NCBI RefSeq assembly: GCF_002116695.1
Contig: NZ_CP020477.1
Coordinates: 248,001-312,000, forward strand
DNA: 64,000 nt
Reading direction: 5' to 3'
From: Acidianus manzaensis
GTDB taxonomy: Archaea > Thermoproteota > Thermoprotei_A > Sulfolobales > Sulfolobaceae
In this document: piece by piece, positions 23,117 to 34,183 of the stretch
Layout of the letters: each line of letters starts with the position of its first letter
How positions within the stretch are numbered: the stretch's first letter is position 1
Position numbers and translations under genes: made by a program
The notes under the pieces: generated by a model
Seen by the model: only the letters and a program-made list of their open reading frames with translations
Told to the model about the DNA's origin: nothing
The model's database searches: none

Positions 23117-23871
23117 CAGATGCAATCATCTATGGAATCCCTCTCTTTATAATTTCCGCGGTACTGCTCTTTATAGGTGGTGTAATTGAAGCTAGGAAAG
23201 GAAAAAGAAAAACCTTCAAGGACTTGAAATAAAGAACAGAAGAGAGAAGAAACATATGGAATAATAAAAGATTGTTTGTGGAGTTTCTTCAAGGTTAACC
23301 TTAAAACTACGTAATAGCCATAATAGTTATCTTCTCAGATAATAAGGAGATACACTAACTATTGGACGAATTACAACGAGAACCTCATGACTAAGTACGA
23401 GATAATATTTCCCGAAGTGCTGGATTACTAGTACGGGCGTCTTGAAGACAACATGACGGAAAGACGAGGCCGTATACAGTAGTTCTTAAAATCGTCTCCT
23501 TAAAAATAAATCAAAATTAATAAAAAGCTGTTCCATAATTTTAATCAATCGTGATATAAATTTATTCTCTATCTCATTTACAAAAATTAATGCAAGAAAA
23601 AGCTTGAAATCAACCATCTTAACCCTTAAAACAAGAACAAAGAGTACAAAAAATAGTTTTTGTATGTTTAGATTGCAGAAGAGTGAATTTTATGGGTATT
23701 ATCACTATTCAGTATTGCCTAACTTTTCCACAAATGTTTTCTCTCATAAAGTTCAATTAACTTCTAAGTTTTAATTCATATTCTTTTCTGTTATCTAAAA
23801 TAAAGATTTAGTAATATTTTCATGAATTGAATTTGAGAACTATTAAAGGCAAGATTTGTATTTATGCTTTA
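23117..23871. other. Gene debris: remnants of at least two broken genes
   Basis: No intact gene. About 23080-23232 (+) encodes a single hydrophobic segment with a basic tail (ADAIIYGIPLFIISAVLLFI, then ARKGKRKTFKDLK and a stop), the C-terminus of some membrane protein. About 23330-23480 (+) reads as a charged peptide with one internal TAG (RRYTNYWTNYNENLMTKYE, then EVLDY, stop, YGRLEDNMTERRGR), like a decayed transposase or phage-type protein. I could not assign either. The region separates the broken AAA ATPase from the Opp-like cluster. Confidence 0.5.
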
Positions 23872-24630
23872 TCACACTATACTGATTTCCTTATTATATT
23901 TAAAACAAGCAACACCATTCATAAGCTCAGGCTTCCTAACTCTGCATATTTGCATAACGTAAGGACAATAATCATGATAACCGCATCCTACCTTATTAGG
24001 AGGACCTATCTCCCTTACATTTAACCTACCTTTGCCAACAGTTAACACAGAACCTAAAATTTCAGCATAAGGATGAATCAAACTCTTCCTCCTACTTACC
24101 TCTATAACATCACCATAAATTAAATAAATAATATCACAAATAGACAAATATTCAGTGGAACTCATAAAAATCAAAAGTTTAGACTTTGTATATCTAACAG
24201 ATTTTAACAACAACTTCAAAGCTTTGTCCTTCATCTGCTCTTCAATATTTTCCAGAAAATTCTCACTCAACACTACTTTAGTATCTCCAAAAAATATCTT
24301 CATTATTTCTAACTTAAATTTATTAAATTCAGAGAGATTACCTTTAATTTCTTCTAAAGGTAAAGAGAAAAAATTTAACCAAAAATCAACATTCTTTCCA
24401 GAGCCAAAAGTCTTATTATAAATATTCAAAATATCTTTCACCCTCAAATCCGAAAAAGAATTTATAAAATTAGAATCAATTACCCTTAAATTACGTAAAG
24501 ACAAATTAGCAGTAACTTCGCCCTTATTTTTCCTCTTTCCATCTTTTAATTCCTTAATTACCTCATTCCTTACTTTGGAAATCCCATACTCTCCTATAAC
24601 ACAATTAACATTCTCTAAAAACCATGACAT
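23872..24630 (-). CDS. Degenerate oligopeptide ABC transporter ATPase (DppF/OppF-like), no Walker A
   Basis: 252 residues. The C-terminal end is the Opp/Dpp-specific extension: [13 protein letters not shown] (oligo_HPY) and a four-Cys motif CGYHDYC...C...C near residues 218-243 that matches the Fe-S-like CxFxxRCP...C...C pattern. The nucleotide-binding domain before it has no recognisable Walker A, no LSGGQ and only traces of a Walker B-like strand (KLLIFMSS). It is about 70 residues shorter than normal. It overlaps the end of the upstream ATPase-like gene by 16 bases. If expressed it cannot hydrolyse ATP in the standard way. Alternative: a pseudogene kept open by chance, which is unlikely over 252 codons. 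Confidence 0.7.
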   Translation of the reverse strand: MSWFLENVNCVIGEYGISKVRNEVIKELKDGKRKNKGEVTANLSLRNLRVIDSNFINSFSDLRVKDILNIYNKTFGSGKNVDFWLNFFSLPLEEIKGNLSEFNKFKLEIMKIFFGDTKVVLSENFLENIEEQMKDKALKLLLKSVRYTKSKLLIFMSSTEYLSICDIIYLIYGDVIEVSRRKSLIHPYAEILGSVLTVGKGRLNVREIGPPNKVGCGYHDYCPYVMQICRVRKPELMNGVACFKYNKEISIV

Positions 24631-25439
24631 TTTACAAGCCTACCTCCAACATTTACATAATTAGGTTTAACTTCCCTACATTTCAAAGTAGAAAACCTAC
24701 AATTATAAGAATAAGAACATCCCCTTTCATTAACCTTATTCTCATCAGATAAAGACTTAGAAACCAAATCAATAGTATAAGGATGAAAAGGATATTCTAC
24801 AACGTTTTCACCCTCCTCCAAAATATCTCCCTTATATAAAACAACAACATAAGAAGACAGCCTGGAAATAACAGCAGGATCATTATCAAAAACTACGTAG
24901 TTAGAATTAATTATAGACTTCAAATCCAAAAGAGTATTAACAATAACACCCCTACCTATCTCACTCAAACCATATTCAATATCATCAATCAGAATGTATT
25001 CAGGATTAAGAAAAGAAGCCAAAACCAAAGCAACCTTCTTCAACCTCAAAGGAGTCAACTTAGAAGGATAAGAATAAAGAACATCCTCAGATTCTCCAAT
25101 ACTCTTAAGCAAATCCTTAGCCACTTCAACAGCTACGTCAGAAGAATAAACAGAATGACTAACAGCAATCTCAACAAAATGAGATGCAATATCATAAATA
25201 GGATCAAACATGTCAAAAGGATTATAAAGAACCGAAGAAACCTTAGTCCAAAAATCCTCCTTACTAATCTTCCTACCATGAAGAAGAATCTCTCCATCAT
25301 ATTTAATTAAATTGAAAGTAGACTTAATTATTAAATCCTTACCACTATCCCTTTCCCCTAAAATACCAGAATCCTCCCTAACAGACAAACAAAAACAATT
25401 TAACTTCCCCTTTATACTAACACACTTATACTCCAACAT
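24615..25439 (-). CDS. Degenerate oligopeptide ABC transporter ATPase (DppD/OppD-like)
   Basis: About 274 residues from ATG 25439, which overlaps the permease stop (GTG 25442 is an alternative start). The fold order of DppD is kept but key residues are lost. Walker A reads GERDSGKD (Lys present, Ser/Thr replaced by Asp), the LSGGQ signature has become KLTPLRLKK, Walker B reads YILIDDIE (catalytic Glu replaced by Asp), and the switch His is absent (VVFDND). The C-terminal FHPYTIDLV and four-Cys CSYSYNC...C...C motif are intact. It may bind but hardly hydrolyse ATP. Coding strand is rich in G/T-ending codons, unlike most neighbours. Confidence 0.72.
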   Translation of the reverse strand: MLEYKCVSIKGKLNCFCLSVREDSGILGERDSGKDLIIKSTFNLIKYDGEILLHGRKISKEDFWTKVSSVLYNPFDMFDPIYDIASHFVEIAVSHSVYSSDVAVEVAKDLLKSIGESEDVLYSYPSKLTPLRLKKVALVLASFLNPEYILIDDIEYGLSEIGRGVIVNTLLDLKSIINSNYVVFDNDPAVISRLSSYVVVLYKGDILEEGENVVEYPFHPYTIDLVSKSLSDENKVNERGCSYSYNCRFSTLKCREVKPNYVNVGGRLVKCHGF

Positions 25440-26151
25440 CACTTACTTAAAGAAATCAAAAGAATTAAAAGAATACCGCGGAAAATAGCAGGAGTTAAGA
25501 AAAGCCAATAATCAGGAAGAAGACCAGAAGCAGTATTTAACAAAGTAGTCAAAGTAGGATAATTAGGATCACCAACACCACCTATAACACCCATAGCAGT
25601 AAAAGTAGAAATACCATCCAACATAGCAGGAACAAAAAACCTAAAAGACTCCTTATACATCCTACGAAAAATAAAGAAAATAACAGAAAACGACGAATAA
25701 GAAAAAGAATATTCCTTAAAAACAATCTCACTAATCTGCCTAGCATAATAAGTCCATCCAGTCAAACCAACAGTCAAAGCAATAATAAAAAAATTACCAA
25801 TTAAAGACCTTCCAGTAGGAGTACCGTAAAAAAGCGCAATAGACAAAAGAAAAGGAATCCTAGGAATAGTATTAAGAGAATCCAAAAACCTAACCATAAC
25901 AGCCCTAAACCTAAAACCAGAAACAACACCATAAACCAAAGAAAGAAAAACCTCCAAAACACCAACAACAAAACCAAAAATCAAAGTATCAACATTAGCC
26001 CTAGCATTAACATTAATCATATTCTCGCCATTAATATACGTACCCAAAGGATAAGAAACACTAGGAGGAGACAAAGAAGGACCAGAAGGCAATTGATAAA
26101 AAGAAAAGAAAACACTAAACACAACAAAAATTATAAAAAGAACCTCCTTAA

Positions 26152-26155
<4 letters not shown>
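25439..26155 (-). CDS. Oligopeptide ABC transporter permease (DppC-like), divergent
   Basis: 238 residues with about five or six helices. The segment [20 protein letters not shown] and the C-terminal [13 protein letters not shown] [13 protein letters not shown] match the DppC permease family. The EAA coupling loop is poorly conserved (no clear A-x-x-x-G). The start ATG overlaps the upstream permease stop and is preceded by GGGTGA on the coding strand. The GTT/TCT/TTG-rich codon use is the same as in the two flanking genes. Confidence 0.75.
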
Positions 26156-27378
<1,223 letters not shown>

Positions 27379-27400
27379 CCTAAGGAAAGAAAAGACAGGA

Positions 27401-27410
27401 AAATTATAAA
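27401..27410 (-). promoter_or_regulatory. TATA box of the Opp-like operon
   Basis: TTTATAATTT on the minus strand, about 25-30 bases before the TTG start at 27378, consistent with a leaderless transcript. Confidence 0.5.
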
Positions 27411-27572
27411 ACTAACTCCTTCACCTTTTTAGCAGAAAAACAATTCCTTTATACTATAAACCATTATCTAGTAAAATACAATACAAATAAGCTAAGAAAT
27501 AATTTTTATAAATCTCAAACTCTTGAAGTATTAGCTAACGTGTTAAATACAAAACGACTAAAACGAGAATAA

Positions 27573-28319
27573 CTATTTCCTAAAAATGAGAATAACTATA
27601 ATCCCTATAATACCAATTATAGTAATATATTCCATAATTTTCTTACCTAATGAATACCCACTGTGCTCATAATTAGCAGAAATATTATAAGCTAAAGTAT
27701 GAGCCAAAGTATACCCTTTAAAAGACGGTAAAGTAATATTAGAATTATTATAGTTAGTCAACCACAAAATTGAAGTAGAGTTATCTACTAACTGGTAAGA
27801 GGTACCTAATTCCACGCTATTCACTTTTACTCCTATTCCTTGATTGTTAAACCACATAGTTAGAATAGAGCTTATACCATCCATTCCAGAAATGTTCCTA
27901 TATTCATACAAACCATTTTTGCCAACATACTGCAGTAAAATTCCTCCTCTACTCACATTTTTACCTAACAGAGAAGGAGAAATATAATAGAGAGAAACTG
28001 GTACAGAAGCATTGCTTAAAGAAATAAAAGGAGCAAAATAGTTCGTAGAATTTACATTATATATTGTTTCGCTGACTTCAATAGTATCATTAGAATATAT
28101 TGCTAGAATTCTAAATAAATCCATTTGCTTAAAAATAGTTATACTACCATTAGGCAATACCATATAATCAGTGACGTTATAAAGGAAAAAAGATCCCACA
28201 GAGATATTTTCGTTTGTTGTAGATGCTTCATTCATATTAATACTAGCTGCTTGTAAACTAACAATAGAGAATAGTAGCAAAAGTAAGAACAAAATCGAAA
28301 TCTTATTTTTTATAGGCAT
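27573..28319 (-). CDS. Hypothetical secreted protein with C-terminal membrane anchor
   Basis: About 248 residues. An N-terminal signal (KISILFLLLLLFSIVSLQAAS), a long Asn/Ser/Thr/Tyr-rich ectodomain with many N-x-S/T sites, and a C-terminal transmembrane helix (ITIIGIIGIIVILIF) with a short basic end. This is the topology of a surface protein standing on the membrane and probably N-glycosylated. I choose ATG 28319 because AGGTGAT precedes it by a few bases; GTG 28328 adds three residues. No known domain. It follows the pilin-like gene by 104 bases on the same strand and may belong with it. Confidence 0.65.
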   Translation of the reverse strand: MPIKNKISILFLLLLLFSIVSLQAASINMNEASTTNENISVGSFFLYNVTDYMVLPNGSITIFKQMDLFRILAIYSNDTIEVSETIYNVNSTNYFAPFISLSNASVPVSLYYISPSLLGKNVSRGGILLQYVGKNGLYEYRNISGMDGISSILTMWFNNQGIGVKVNSVELGTSYQLVDNSTSILWLTNYNNSNITLPSFKGYTLAHTLAYNISANYEHSGYSLGKKIMEYITIIGIIGIIVILIFRK

Positions 28320-28422
28320 ACTTATCACCTTAATATAGAATATATCGTCTCTCTCTAATGGATTAAAAAATAGAAAAAAGTATTTTAAATAAAAAATTTT
28401 TATCTTTTTATTGCATTTATGA

Positions 28423-28851
28423 TCATGATGATACTGCTTGTGCAGTTACTGTAACTACAGTTCCATCTGCTAATGTTACTTCAAAATCATACGTATTGCC
28501 TGGTACAAATGTCCCACTACTAAAAGTTACAGTTATACTATTGGTTCCAGCAGTTAATGTAGATGAACTCAGTGATCCTGAATAAGTTGTACCAGCTAAC
28601 TGCACTGAAGTAATAGTAGCGCTACCTGAGGATGATAATGTAAATGTTAATGTGCCACCAGAACTACAGGGAATTATTGTACCTGTTCCTACTTGGGTAA
28701 CTGTTGACTTTCCTGCAAATGCTCCGAATAGTCCGAATGCAAATCCTACTACTACTAATGCTATTATTACTGATGCTATAACTAATATTAACGCTGTTAC
28801 TGCTCCAGATATACCTTTTTTGCTCTTTTTTGCTCTTAGTAAGGCTTTCAT
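28423..28851 (-). CDS. Type IV pilin-like protein with class III signal peptide
   Basis: 142 residues. The N-terminus MKALLRAKKSKKGISGAV ends in KKG followed by a 25-residue hydrophobic helix (GAVTALILVIASVIIALVVV), the class III signal cut by PibD after the Gly. The rest is Gly/Ser/Thr-rich beta sequence (SGGTLTFTLSSSGSATITSV), as in archaeal adhesion-pilus subunits such as AapB of Sulfolobus. A TATA box ATATATATAG at 28874-28883 (minus) precedes it. No pilus assembly ATPase or platform gene is nearby, so it is either an orphan pilin served by machinery elsewhere or another PibD substrate. I chose ATG 28851; TTG 28854 is alternative. Confidence 0.82.
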   Translation of the reverse strand: MKALLRAKKSKKGISGAVTALILVIASVIIALVVVGFAFGLFGAFAGKSTVTQVGTGTIIPCSSGGTLTFTLSSSGSATITSVQLAGTTYSGSLSSSTLTAGTNSITVTFSSGTFVPGNTYDFEVTLADGTVVTVTAQAVSS

Positions 28852-28873
28852 CAAGAATAATAGTTAGAATCTT

Positions 28874-28883
28874 CTATATATAT
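28874..28883 (-). promoter_or_regulatory. TATA box of the pilin-like gene
   Basis: ATATATATAG on the minus strand, about 23-30 bases before the ATG at 28851, spacing as for leaderless transcription. Confidence 0.45.
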
Positions 28884-29140
28884 TTTTTGCCTTAACTTTT
28901 ATTAAAGAAAAATTTATATATCAAATAGAGCACTACAGTGTTTTTACATTGAAGATCTTTATAATCTAGGTAACTGTAAATAATTTTTAAAGATTAGGAT
29001 AGAAGGACTATGTTAGTCTTCTAGCTAACTCATGAAAAAGATTAAAAAGGTATTTTATTAATGTATAATATTCATTCTGTTTTTATAGTTTAACCTACAA
29101 GATATTGTTTTGTAGCTTTGAAAAAACTTTAGCTTTCTAG
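28884..29140. other. Intergenic region between divergent pilin and mannosyltransferase genes
   Basis: AT-rich, no ORF of note. A TATA-like TTTTTATAG at about 29145-29153 just beyond it serves the downstream gene. Nothing else recognised. Confidence 0.4.
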
Positions 29141-29179
29141 AAAAATTTTTATAGATAATTTACGTTAGAAGTATACTAA

Positions 29180-30239
29180 ATGAGCCTTATTAAATCAATC
29201 AATAATGATGTAATAAGACTATTAATTTACCTAACGCTAATGAAGGTTCTCGTTATATTGCCAGTGTACATACTTAAAGGATCAAGTTTTTTTCTATTCT
29301 TAACAACTAAATGGGATTCCTTAAGGTTCGAGCAAATTGCGGAATATGGTTATTCTGGAAGTAATTACGCTTTTCCACCTGTCTACCCTTATCTTATTCA
29401 TTACTTAACATTTCTAACTGGAAGTTATCCTCTTTCTGCTTTTCTCATTACTAATATAATAAGTTATATTTTTCCTTATAATAGTATATAAGACGTTTAA
29501 TTATAAGACTGCTCTACTTTTGGAAATATTTCCAGTATATGTAGTATTCTCAACTATTCCTTATTCTGACGTATTTTATTTAACTTTCTTAGCCTTAACT
29601 TTTTACATATTGAAGAAGGAGAAAAATGATAATAATGTGATATTATCTTCACTATCTTTCAGTTTAAGCTTACTTAATTTTTATAGTATTGCTTGGACTC
29701 TTCCCTCATTTTTTGTTGAATTAAGAAAGAAATTTTATATTTTTATAATTTTACCAATATTTACGGGTTTTCTAATTCTATTCGGTTATTATATTGCTAC
29801 TGGCTCTCCATTCACTTATTTTAATTTAGAAAAGTATATATGGAATGTACAATTTTCCAACCCTATTAGCCAGGATATATGGCTTTATCATTCTGTTGAG
29901 TTGAATCATTTTCATATTTTGGGATTAAGCCTAACTCCAAGTGATTATATAATTAGAAATGTAGCTTTTGAAATATTTTTCCTTAGTTTAATACTTTTAT
30001 TTATTAAAAGTAATATTAAAGAGAAATATTTTTATTTAGCGTACTGTCTTCTAGCTTTTGTTCCATTACTTTTTGTTAGTGGTATTCCAGCGTTTTCAGT
30101 ACCTCGCCTTTCCCTTGCAGCATTTCCAGCTTTCTATAATTTAAGGCTTGGAAAATGGTACTTCATAGGATATTTGATTGGTTGTATAGTATTAATACCG
30201 TTTATAACATTATGGCAACTTTATGCATTTTTCTCGTAA
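29180..30239 (+). pseudogene. PIG-V-like mannosyltransferase gene, frameshifted
   Basis: Two frames together encode one multi-helix glycosyltransferase of about 350 residues. The first part (29180-29491) has TTKWDSLRFEQIAEYGYSG, the WD...IAxxGY motif of PIG-V-type mannosyltransferases that use a lipid-linked mannose donor at the membrane. It ends in TAA. The second part continues in the neighbouring frame as FLLIIVYKTFNYKTALLLEIFP, through 29520, to 30239. The switch lies at the five-T run 29469-29473, so a single added or missing T would restore one frame. It is either a true lesion, programmed slippage, or a sequencing error. The intact protein would act in surface glycan or glycolipid synthesis together with the next gene. 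Confidence 0.75.
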
Positions 30240-30542
30240 TAGCTTAAAACGCTTAGCAGGAAATACATTAAGTAGAAGTTAACGGATAGTCCAGTCGTTA
30301 TTCGTTAGAAGATAATTAATTTTTCAAAAATAGACATAAGTTGAATATATTTACTTTATTATTAAAAATTACATTACTAATCACTAAACGGCAGCTAAAA
30401 CTTGATCTCCTTAAAAATATATGCAAAATATTTATTATTATAGGATTTTATTCTACTAACTCTCTATATAAAATACAAGTTTTAATAACTTTATCTTTTT
30501 TCAATAAGCTTATCTATCCCTATTTAATAGATTGTTTAAGAA
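30240..30542. other. Intergenic region, no supported gene
   Basis: A 69-codon open frame (30341-30550) is present but has no ribosome site or family resemblance and overlaps the next start. I regard the stretch as noncoding spacer. Confidence 0.4.
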
Positions 30543-32258
30543 ATGGATAAGAGACAAGCTCTTGCCACTAATGTTTCACAGTTATTTATTATATTCACAA
30601 TGCAAATCTTTTCAGAACCTAATTATCTTAATCCATTATTAATTATTTTAAATTTATCTTTACTTATTATTGCTGGATTGATGCTTTTTATCAAGTTAAA
30701 TTTTAGGTACATGAATATATTTATTGTAACTGAAATAATTGCCTCTATATTTTTGTATTCGGTGTATTTTCATTTCTTCTCCTTAATTATCGCATTACTT
30801 CTAGCATTATTTGTTGTATTTGGATATTTCACTTCTTTGCTTTCAGAGATTTCTATTATGGTATATATAATTTCTTTTGTACTATATTTTGTTAAATATG
30901 CTCATCCGTTTTTTGGCACTGATGAAATTATGATAGATTATTATTCTGCCTATCTTTTTCTTCATGGATTAAATCCTTATGATCCTATAAATACTGCTAA
31001 CGTTTACTCGGTTTTTTACCATGGTGCGGCATTTTACGCTGAGCAAGTTTTTGGTACTCCATTAACTACTGGTGGTGTAGTTACTAATCTAAATTATCCC
31101 TCATTATCTTTTTTGATTCAAATTCCAGCTTTATTATTAGGCATTTCTCCCAACTATACTATACTTGTTTTCTTTTTTGCTACTATTTTCCTATACTATT
31201 TTTATCTAGGGAAAAAGAACGAAATCAGTATTTTCCCGTATTTCATTTCTTCTATTTTTCTTAATGCTAATTATCTTTTTTATGCTCAAGGTGGAGTTAC
31301 TGATATTATATGGTTGTTTTTTGTCTCTTTTTCTCTTTTTGTTAGTGATATAAGGCTTAAGGGTGTTATGTATGGCGTTGCTGTTTCTTTGAAGCAAGTT
31401 CCATTGTTTCTTTTTCCTTTCTATTTGATTTATCTTTATAAAGAGAGAAAGAGTATTAGTAAGTTTTTAATTTATACTATTGTGACTTTCTTGGTTTTTA
31501 ATGGTTATTTTATATTTTTAAATCCTAGCTACTATTTTTATGACTTCTTCTATCCTATAACTGCTAATTTGATTGGTATAGGATTTGGTCCTTCAATTTT
31601 TTCTTTTAATGGCATGTTTTTTATTTACCCTGAGTTTTTTACAGTAGCAGTAGGTATTATAGGTTTATTAGAATTAATTCTGTTTATCTTTTATTATGAA
31701 AAGTTTAGAAATACATGGACTTCATTTCCTTATTTTATGCTCTTTATGATGTATAGAGTTTTATGGAATTATTTAATATATTGGCCTTTGCTTAATTATA
31801 TAGATAAGGAAAATGAAAGCAATGTAAAGAGTGAAAGTAGATCTAGTGTAGATACGAGAAGAATTGTAGGCATAACTTTGATTTCTATAGTATTAATAGT
31901 TAGTTTTGCATTTTATTTCCATTATAATTATACTTATTATTATGATTCTATCTCTATTCACGTATTGAAAATTTTTAAATATGATAATTATGTTTATGCT
32001 ATGCTAGTTAACATAAGTTATACTCCTAAGAATGCTAATTTGCCTGATGTTATTCATCCATATTTTAGAGTATTTCTTGATCAACCAATGCCATATTCCA
32101 ATGGTTTTCTATGGAGTTCAAATATTACCTCTTTGCATGCTAATAGTTGGGAAATAGCAAAAGTATATTCCAAATTTGGACTTATTGCATTTAAGTCTGC
32201 TCCATTCCAAATTCAAGCATATTATGGAAATATTCTAGGAGTGGAAATGGTAGAATAA
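30543..32258 (+). CDS. Multi-pass membrane glycosyltransferase-like protein (GT87/DUF2029-type)
   Basis: 571 residues with about twelve hydrophobic segments. The first large loop contains [20 protein letters not shown] and GLNPYD, the pattern of DUF2029/GT-C mannosyltransferases in which acidic residues after the first helices bind the polyprenyl-phosphate sugar. The C-terminal about 110 residues, after the last helix, form an extracytoplasmic domain. It follows the broken PIG-V-like gene on the same strand, suggesting a former two-enzyme surface-glycan locus. Sugar and acceptor are unknown. The + strand is strongly T-rich because of the hydrophobic content. Confidence 0.7.
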   Translation: MDKRQALATNVSQLFIIFTMQIFSEPNYLNPLLIILNLSLLIIAGLMLFIKLNFRYMNIFIVTEIIASIFLYSVYFHFFSLIIALLLALFVVFGYFTSLLSEISIMVYIISFVLYFVKYAHPFFGTDEIMIDYYSAYLFLHGLNPYDPINTANVYSVFYHGAAFYAEQVFGTPLTTGGVVTNLNYPSLSFLIQIPALLLGISPNYTILVFFFATIFLYYFYLGKKNEISIFPYFISSIFLNANYLFYAQGGVTDIIWLFFVSFSLFVSDIRLKGVMYGVAVSLKQVPLFLFPFYLIYLYKERKSISKFLIYTIVTFLVFNGYFIFLNPSYYFYDFFYPITANLIGIGFGPSIFSFNGMFFIYPEFFTVAVGIIGLLELILFIFYYEKFRNTWTSFPYFMLFMMYRVLWNYLIYWPLLNYIDKENESNVKSESRSSVDTRRIVGITLISIVLIVSFAFYFHYNYTYYYDSISIHVLKIFKYDNYVYAMLVNISYTPKNANLPDVIHPYFRVFLDQPMPYSNGFLWSSNITSLHANSWEIAKVYSKFGLIAFKSAPFQIQAYYGNILGVEMVE

Positions 32259-32594
32259 GTTTATTTTGTTAATTACAAAGAATAATAAAATTAATAAATA
32301 TTACCAAAAAGATTTTGAGCTTTGCTATATTATGAAATTCTTTAGGTGGTAAATATGGGAAAGCTTCTAGTAAGATTTATGCTTTGCTTAGCGTTAATTA
32401 TAATTTAGCTAAAGAATTTTCAGTAAATGTTTTGGTTATAATCTTGTATTATTGATTTTCAAACTTATCATTTCTAGTTAAAAGTAATTGTCTTTGATTT
32501 TGTAGTTTAGATTTAGTTGTAGAGAGAATATTTGAAATAAGCTCTTCTCTGATTAGACTGTCACAGAATAGTAAAGTATTAAAATAGCACTAAT
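32259..32594. other. Intergenic region with a possible coding remnant
   Basis: In the + strand from about 32346 an open stretch reads GGKYGKASSKIYALLSVNYN and runs to a stop near 32455; it has no start codon in frame and no recognised family, and may be the tail of a lost gene. An ATG at 32355 would give only a 17-residue hydrophobic peptide. No confident gene. Confidence 0.35.
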
Positions 32595-32981
32595 TTAGAT
32601 TTTTTGTTCTTCTACTATTTTTTCGTATTCTTCTAGGATTTTTTCTGCTTTATATACTTGATGTACCGTAATTTTACTATCTTTAGTGTATATTTCTAGG
32701 TTAGAAAATTTTGTAGGTATTATTTTTATGTCTGTAATTTCTTCCCATTTTATTTTATTTTTATTTGTTCCTATTTTTCTTTTCCATATTCTTATTTCCT
32801 TATTGTTTGTTTTTATTGGTGGGTATATTACTAAATAAATTGAATATGCTACAATTCCTAACCATATCAAAAAAGTTATTCCTACTGCGATATAACTTAT
32901 TACAACTGATGCAATCATTATAATGAAGAGGATTAAAATTAATGGAAAGATGATGATTTCGTTTTTGGTATATACGATCAT
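32595..32981 (-). CDS. Small membrane protein, possible bacterial-PH-like domain
   Basis: 128 residues. Two adjacent transmembrane helices (about residues 9-53) are followed by a soluble part with WKRKIGTNKNKIKWEEITDI and LEIYTKDSKITVHQVYKA, a layout of short beta strands and a final helix resembling membrane-bound PH-like (YdbT/PH_2) domains. Its ATG overlaps the stop of the CARF/PIN-like gene by four bases, so it is the last member of the operon at 35579-32595. A two-helix membrane partner at the end of a nuclease operon recalls effector or anchor subunits of defence systems; this is inference. Confidence 0.65.
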   Translation of the reverse strand: MIVYTKNEIIIFPLILILFIIMIASVVISYIAVGITFLIWLGIVAYSIYLVIYPPIKTNNKEIRIWKRKIGTNKNKIKWEEITDIKIIPTKFSNLEIYTKDSKITVHQVYKAEKILEEYEKIVEEQKI

Positions 32982-34183
32982 TTGTTGTATTCTTTGAGTA
33001 TCCAGTATAAAAGTAAGAAGGAAAAGGATAGGTCGTTGAAGTCTTTTTCTTCTTCTAATACTAATTGTCCTACTGTTGCGTTTGTTATTACGTTTTTCCA
33101 GTGGTTTAGTGCTGATTGGTCTGATGTTAGGATTAGTGTGTCTTTTATTAGGAGTGGATCTATCATTGGTATTATTGCGTCGCAGAAGAAGACTGGTGTT
33201 GGTATTATTGTTGATCTATTCATTAGTTCTTGTACGTATATCCAGGCTAGGTCGTTGGCTATTTGTTTTGTTTTGGTTTTTTTGAAGCTTGATTTGTTGT
33301 TTGCTATTTCAATGTATGCGCAGTAAGGTAGGTATGTTTGTATATCTGGATAAAATACGATTCCGTTGTATATCAGGTTTGTATCTATTACTATTCCTCT
33401 AAATTTTCTTAATAGTTCTCTTATGTCGTATTCTTTTTCATCTATTTTTGCTTTTATATTGTAGAATCCTAGGATGAATGGTAGGCTTTCGGTATCGTGG
33501 AATGTTTTTTCTAGGATTTCTTTTGGTGTTGTTTTTACGTCATTTAAGAATAATCCTTTTTTGTTGAGTTTTATCAAGCAATTGTTATCGTCTTTAAGTT
33601 TTAGGTCTTCTCCTATGCAAATGTTTACTTCGTCGTTTATGCTGTAATTTTTATTTTCCTTTGCATTAAATTCTAGTGATATTTTTGCTATGATTTTGCT
33701 TAATTCTCTTCCTTTTAGCCAGTGGTCTATTGATTTATTTGCTTTTTCGTAGTTTACTATGTGTTTTGTTTCTTTTTTCCCTGATAAGAATGGTACTATG
33801 AATCTAGGTATAAATGGGTAATATAGGGTGTACCATGCTCCGAAGGGGAACATTATGTGGTCTATTTTGATTCCTAATTTTGTTGCTCTTTCTACTAGTT
33901 TTATTATGTATATTACTGATGATGCTGAGGGTATTAGTAAGTCTGCTTCTGATAGTATTTTATCTATTTCTTCATCTTTTATTCTGTAATCTATTTGTTT
34001 GATTTCTATTTTTAGAGAAGTAATTTGGCTTAAAAATTCTATTATGTCTTTGACGTATGGTGATGTAAAAGGTGGATAAAGTATGAGTATGTTGTCTGTG
34101 TATGTTTCTGCTGTTCTTAATATTGTTGTTACTGCTGTTTCGAATACTTTTATTGGTGATCCTATTGGTATGATTGCTTTCAT
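32978..34183 (-). CDS. CARF-like sensor domain fused to a PIN-like nuclease domain
   Basis: 401 residues, two domains. Residues 1-135 look like a Rossmann-type CARF domain: strand KAIIPIGSP, long helix, DNILILYPPFTSPYVKDIIE, then a predicted ligand-side turn LIPSASSVIYIIKLVERA. Residues 260-375 resemble a PIN ribonuclease: IVIDTNLI (Asp267), YIEIANNK (Glu292), FFCDAIIPMID (Asp335/Asp342) and LILTSDQSALNHW (Asp355) give the acidic residues needed for metal-dependent RNA cleavage. A linker region lies between. CARF domains bind cyclic oligoadenylates made by type III CRISPR, and CARF-PIN architectures are known, but no cas gene is in the window. It abuts the upstream HEPN-like gene with no gap. 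Fold calls are by eye. Confidence 0.6.
   Translation of the reverse strand: MKAIIPIGSPIKVFETAVTTILRTAETYTDNILILYPPFTSPYVKDIIEFLSQITSLKIEIKQIDYRIKDEEIDKILSEADLLIPSASSVIYIIKLVERATKLGIKIDHIMFPFGAWYTLYYPFIPRFIVPFLSGKKETKHIVNYEKANKSIDHWLKGRELSKIIAKISLEFNAKENKNYSINDEVNICIGEDLKLKDDNNCLIKLNKKGLFLNDVKTTPKEILEKTFHDTESLPFILGFYNIKAKIDEKEYDIRELLRKFRGIVIDTNLIYNGIVFYPDIQTYLPYCAYIEIANNKSSFKKTKTKQIANDLAWIYVQELMNRSTIIPTPVFFCDAIIPMIDPLLIKDTLILTSDQSALNHWKNVITNATVGQLVLEEEKDFNDLSFSFLLLYWILKEYNK

Noticed and set aside
27379..29179. Replication origin at the composition switch
   Set aside because: No Orc1/Cdc6 or WhiP gene and no repeated origin-box motif visible; only the skew suggests it, so it is kept as a finding and not as a feature.
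30341..30550. A 69-codon open frame between the PIG-V-like and GT87-like genes
   Set aside because: No ribosome site or TATA at a suitable distance, low-complexity hydrophobic content, overlaps the next start. Not supported.
33076..33285. Leu/Val-rich frames on the + strand opposite the CARF/PIN gene
   Set aside because: Reverse-complement artefacts of a T/G-rich strand; no homology or start signal.
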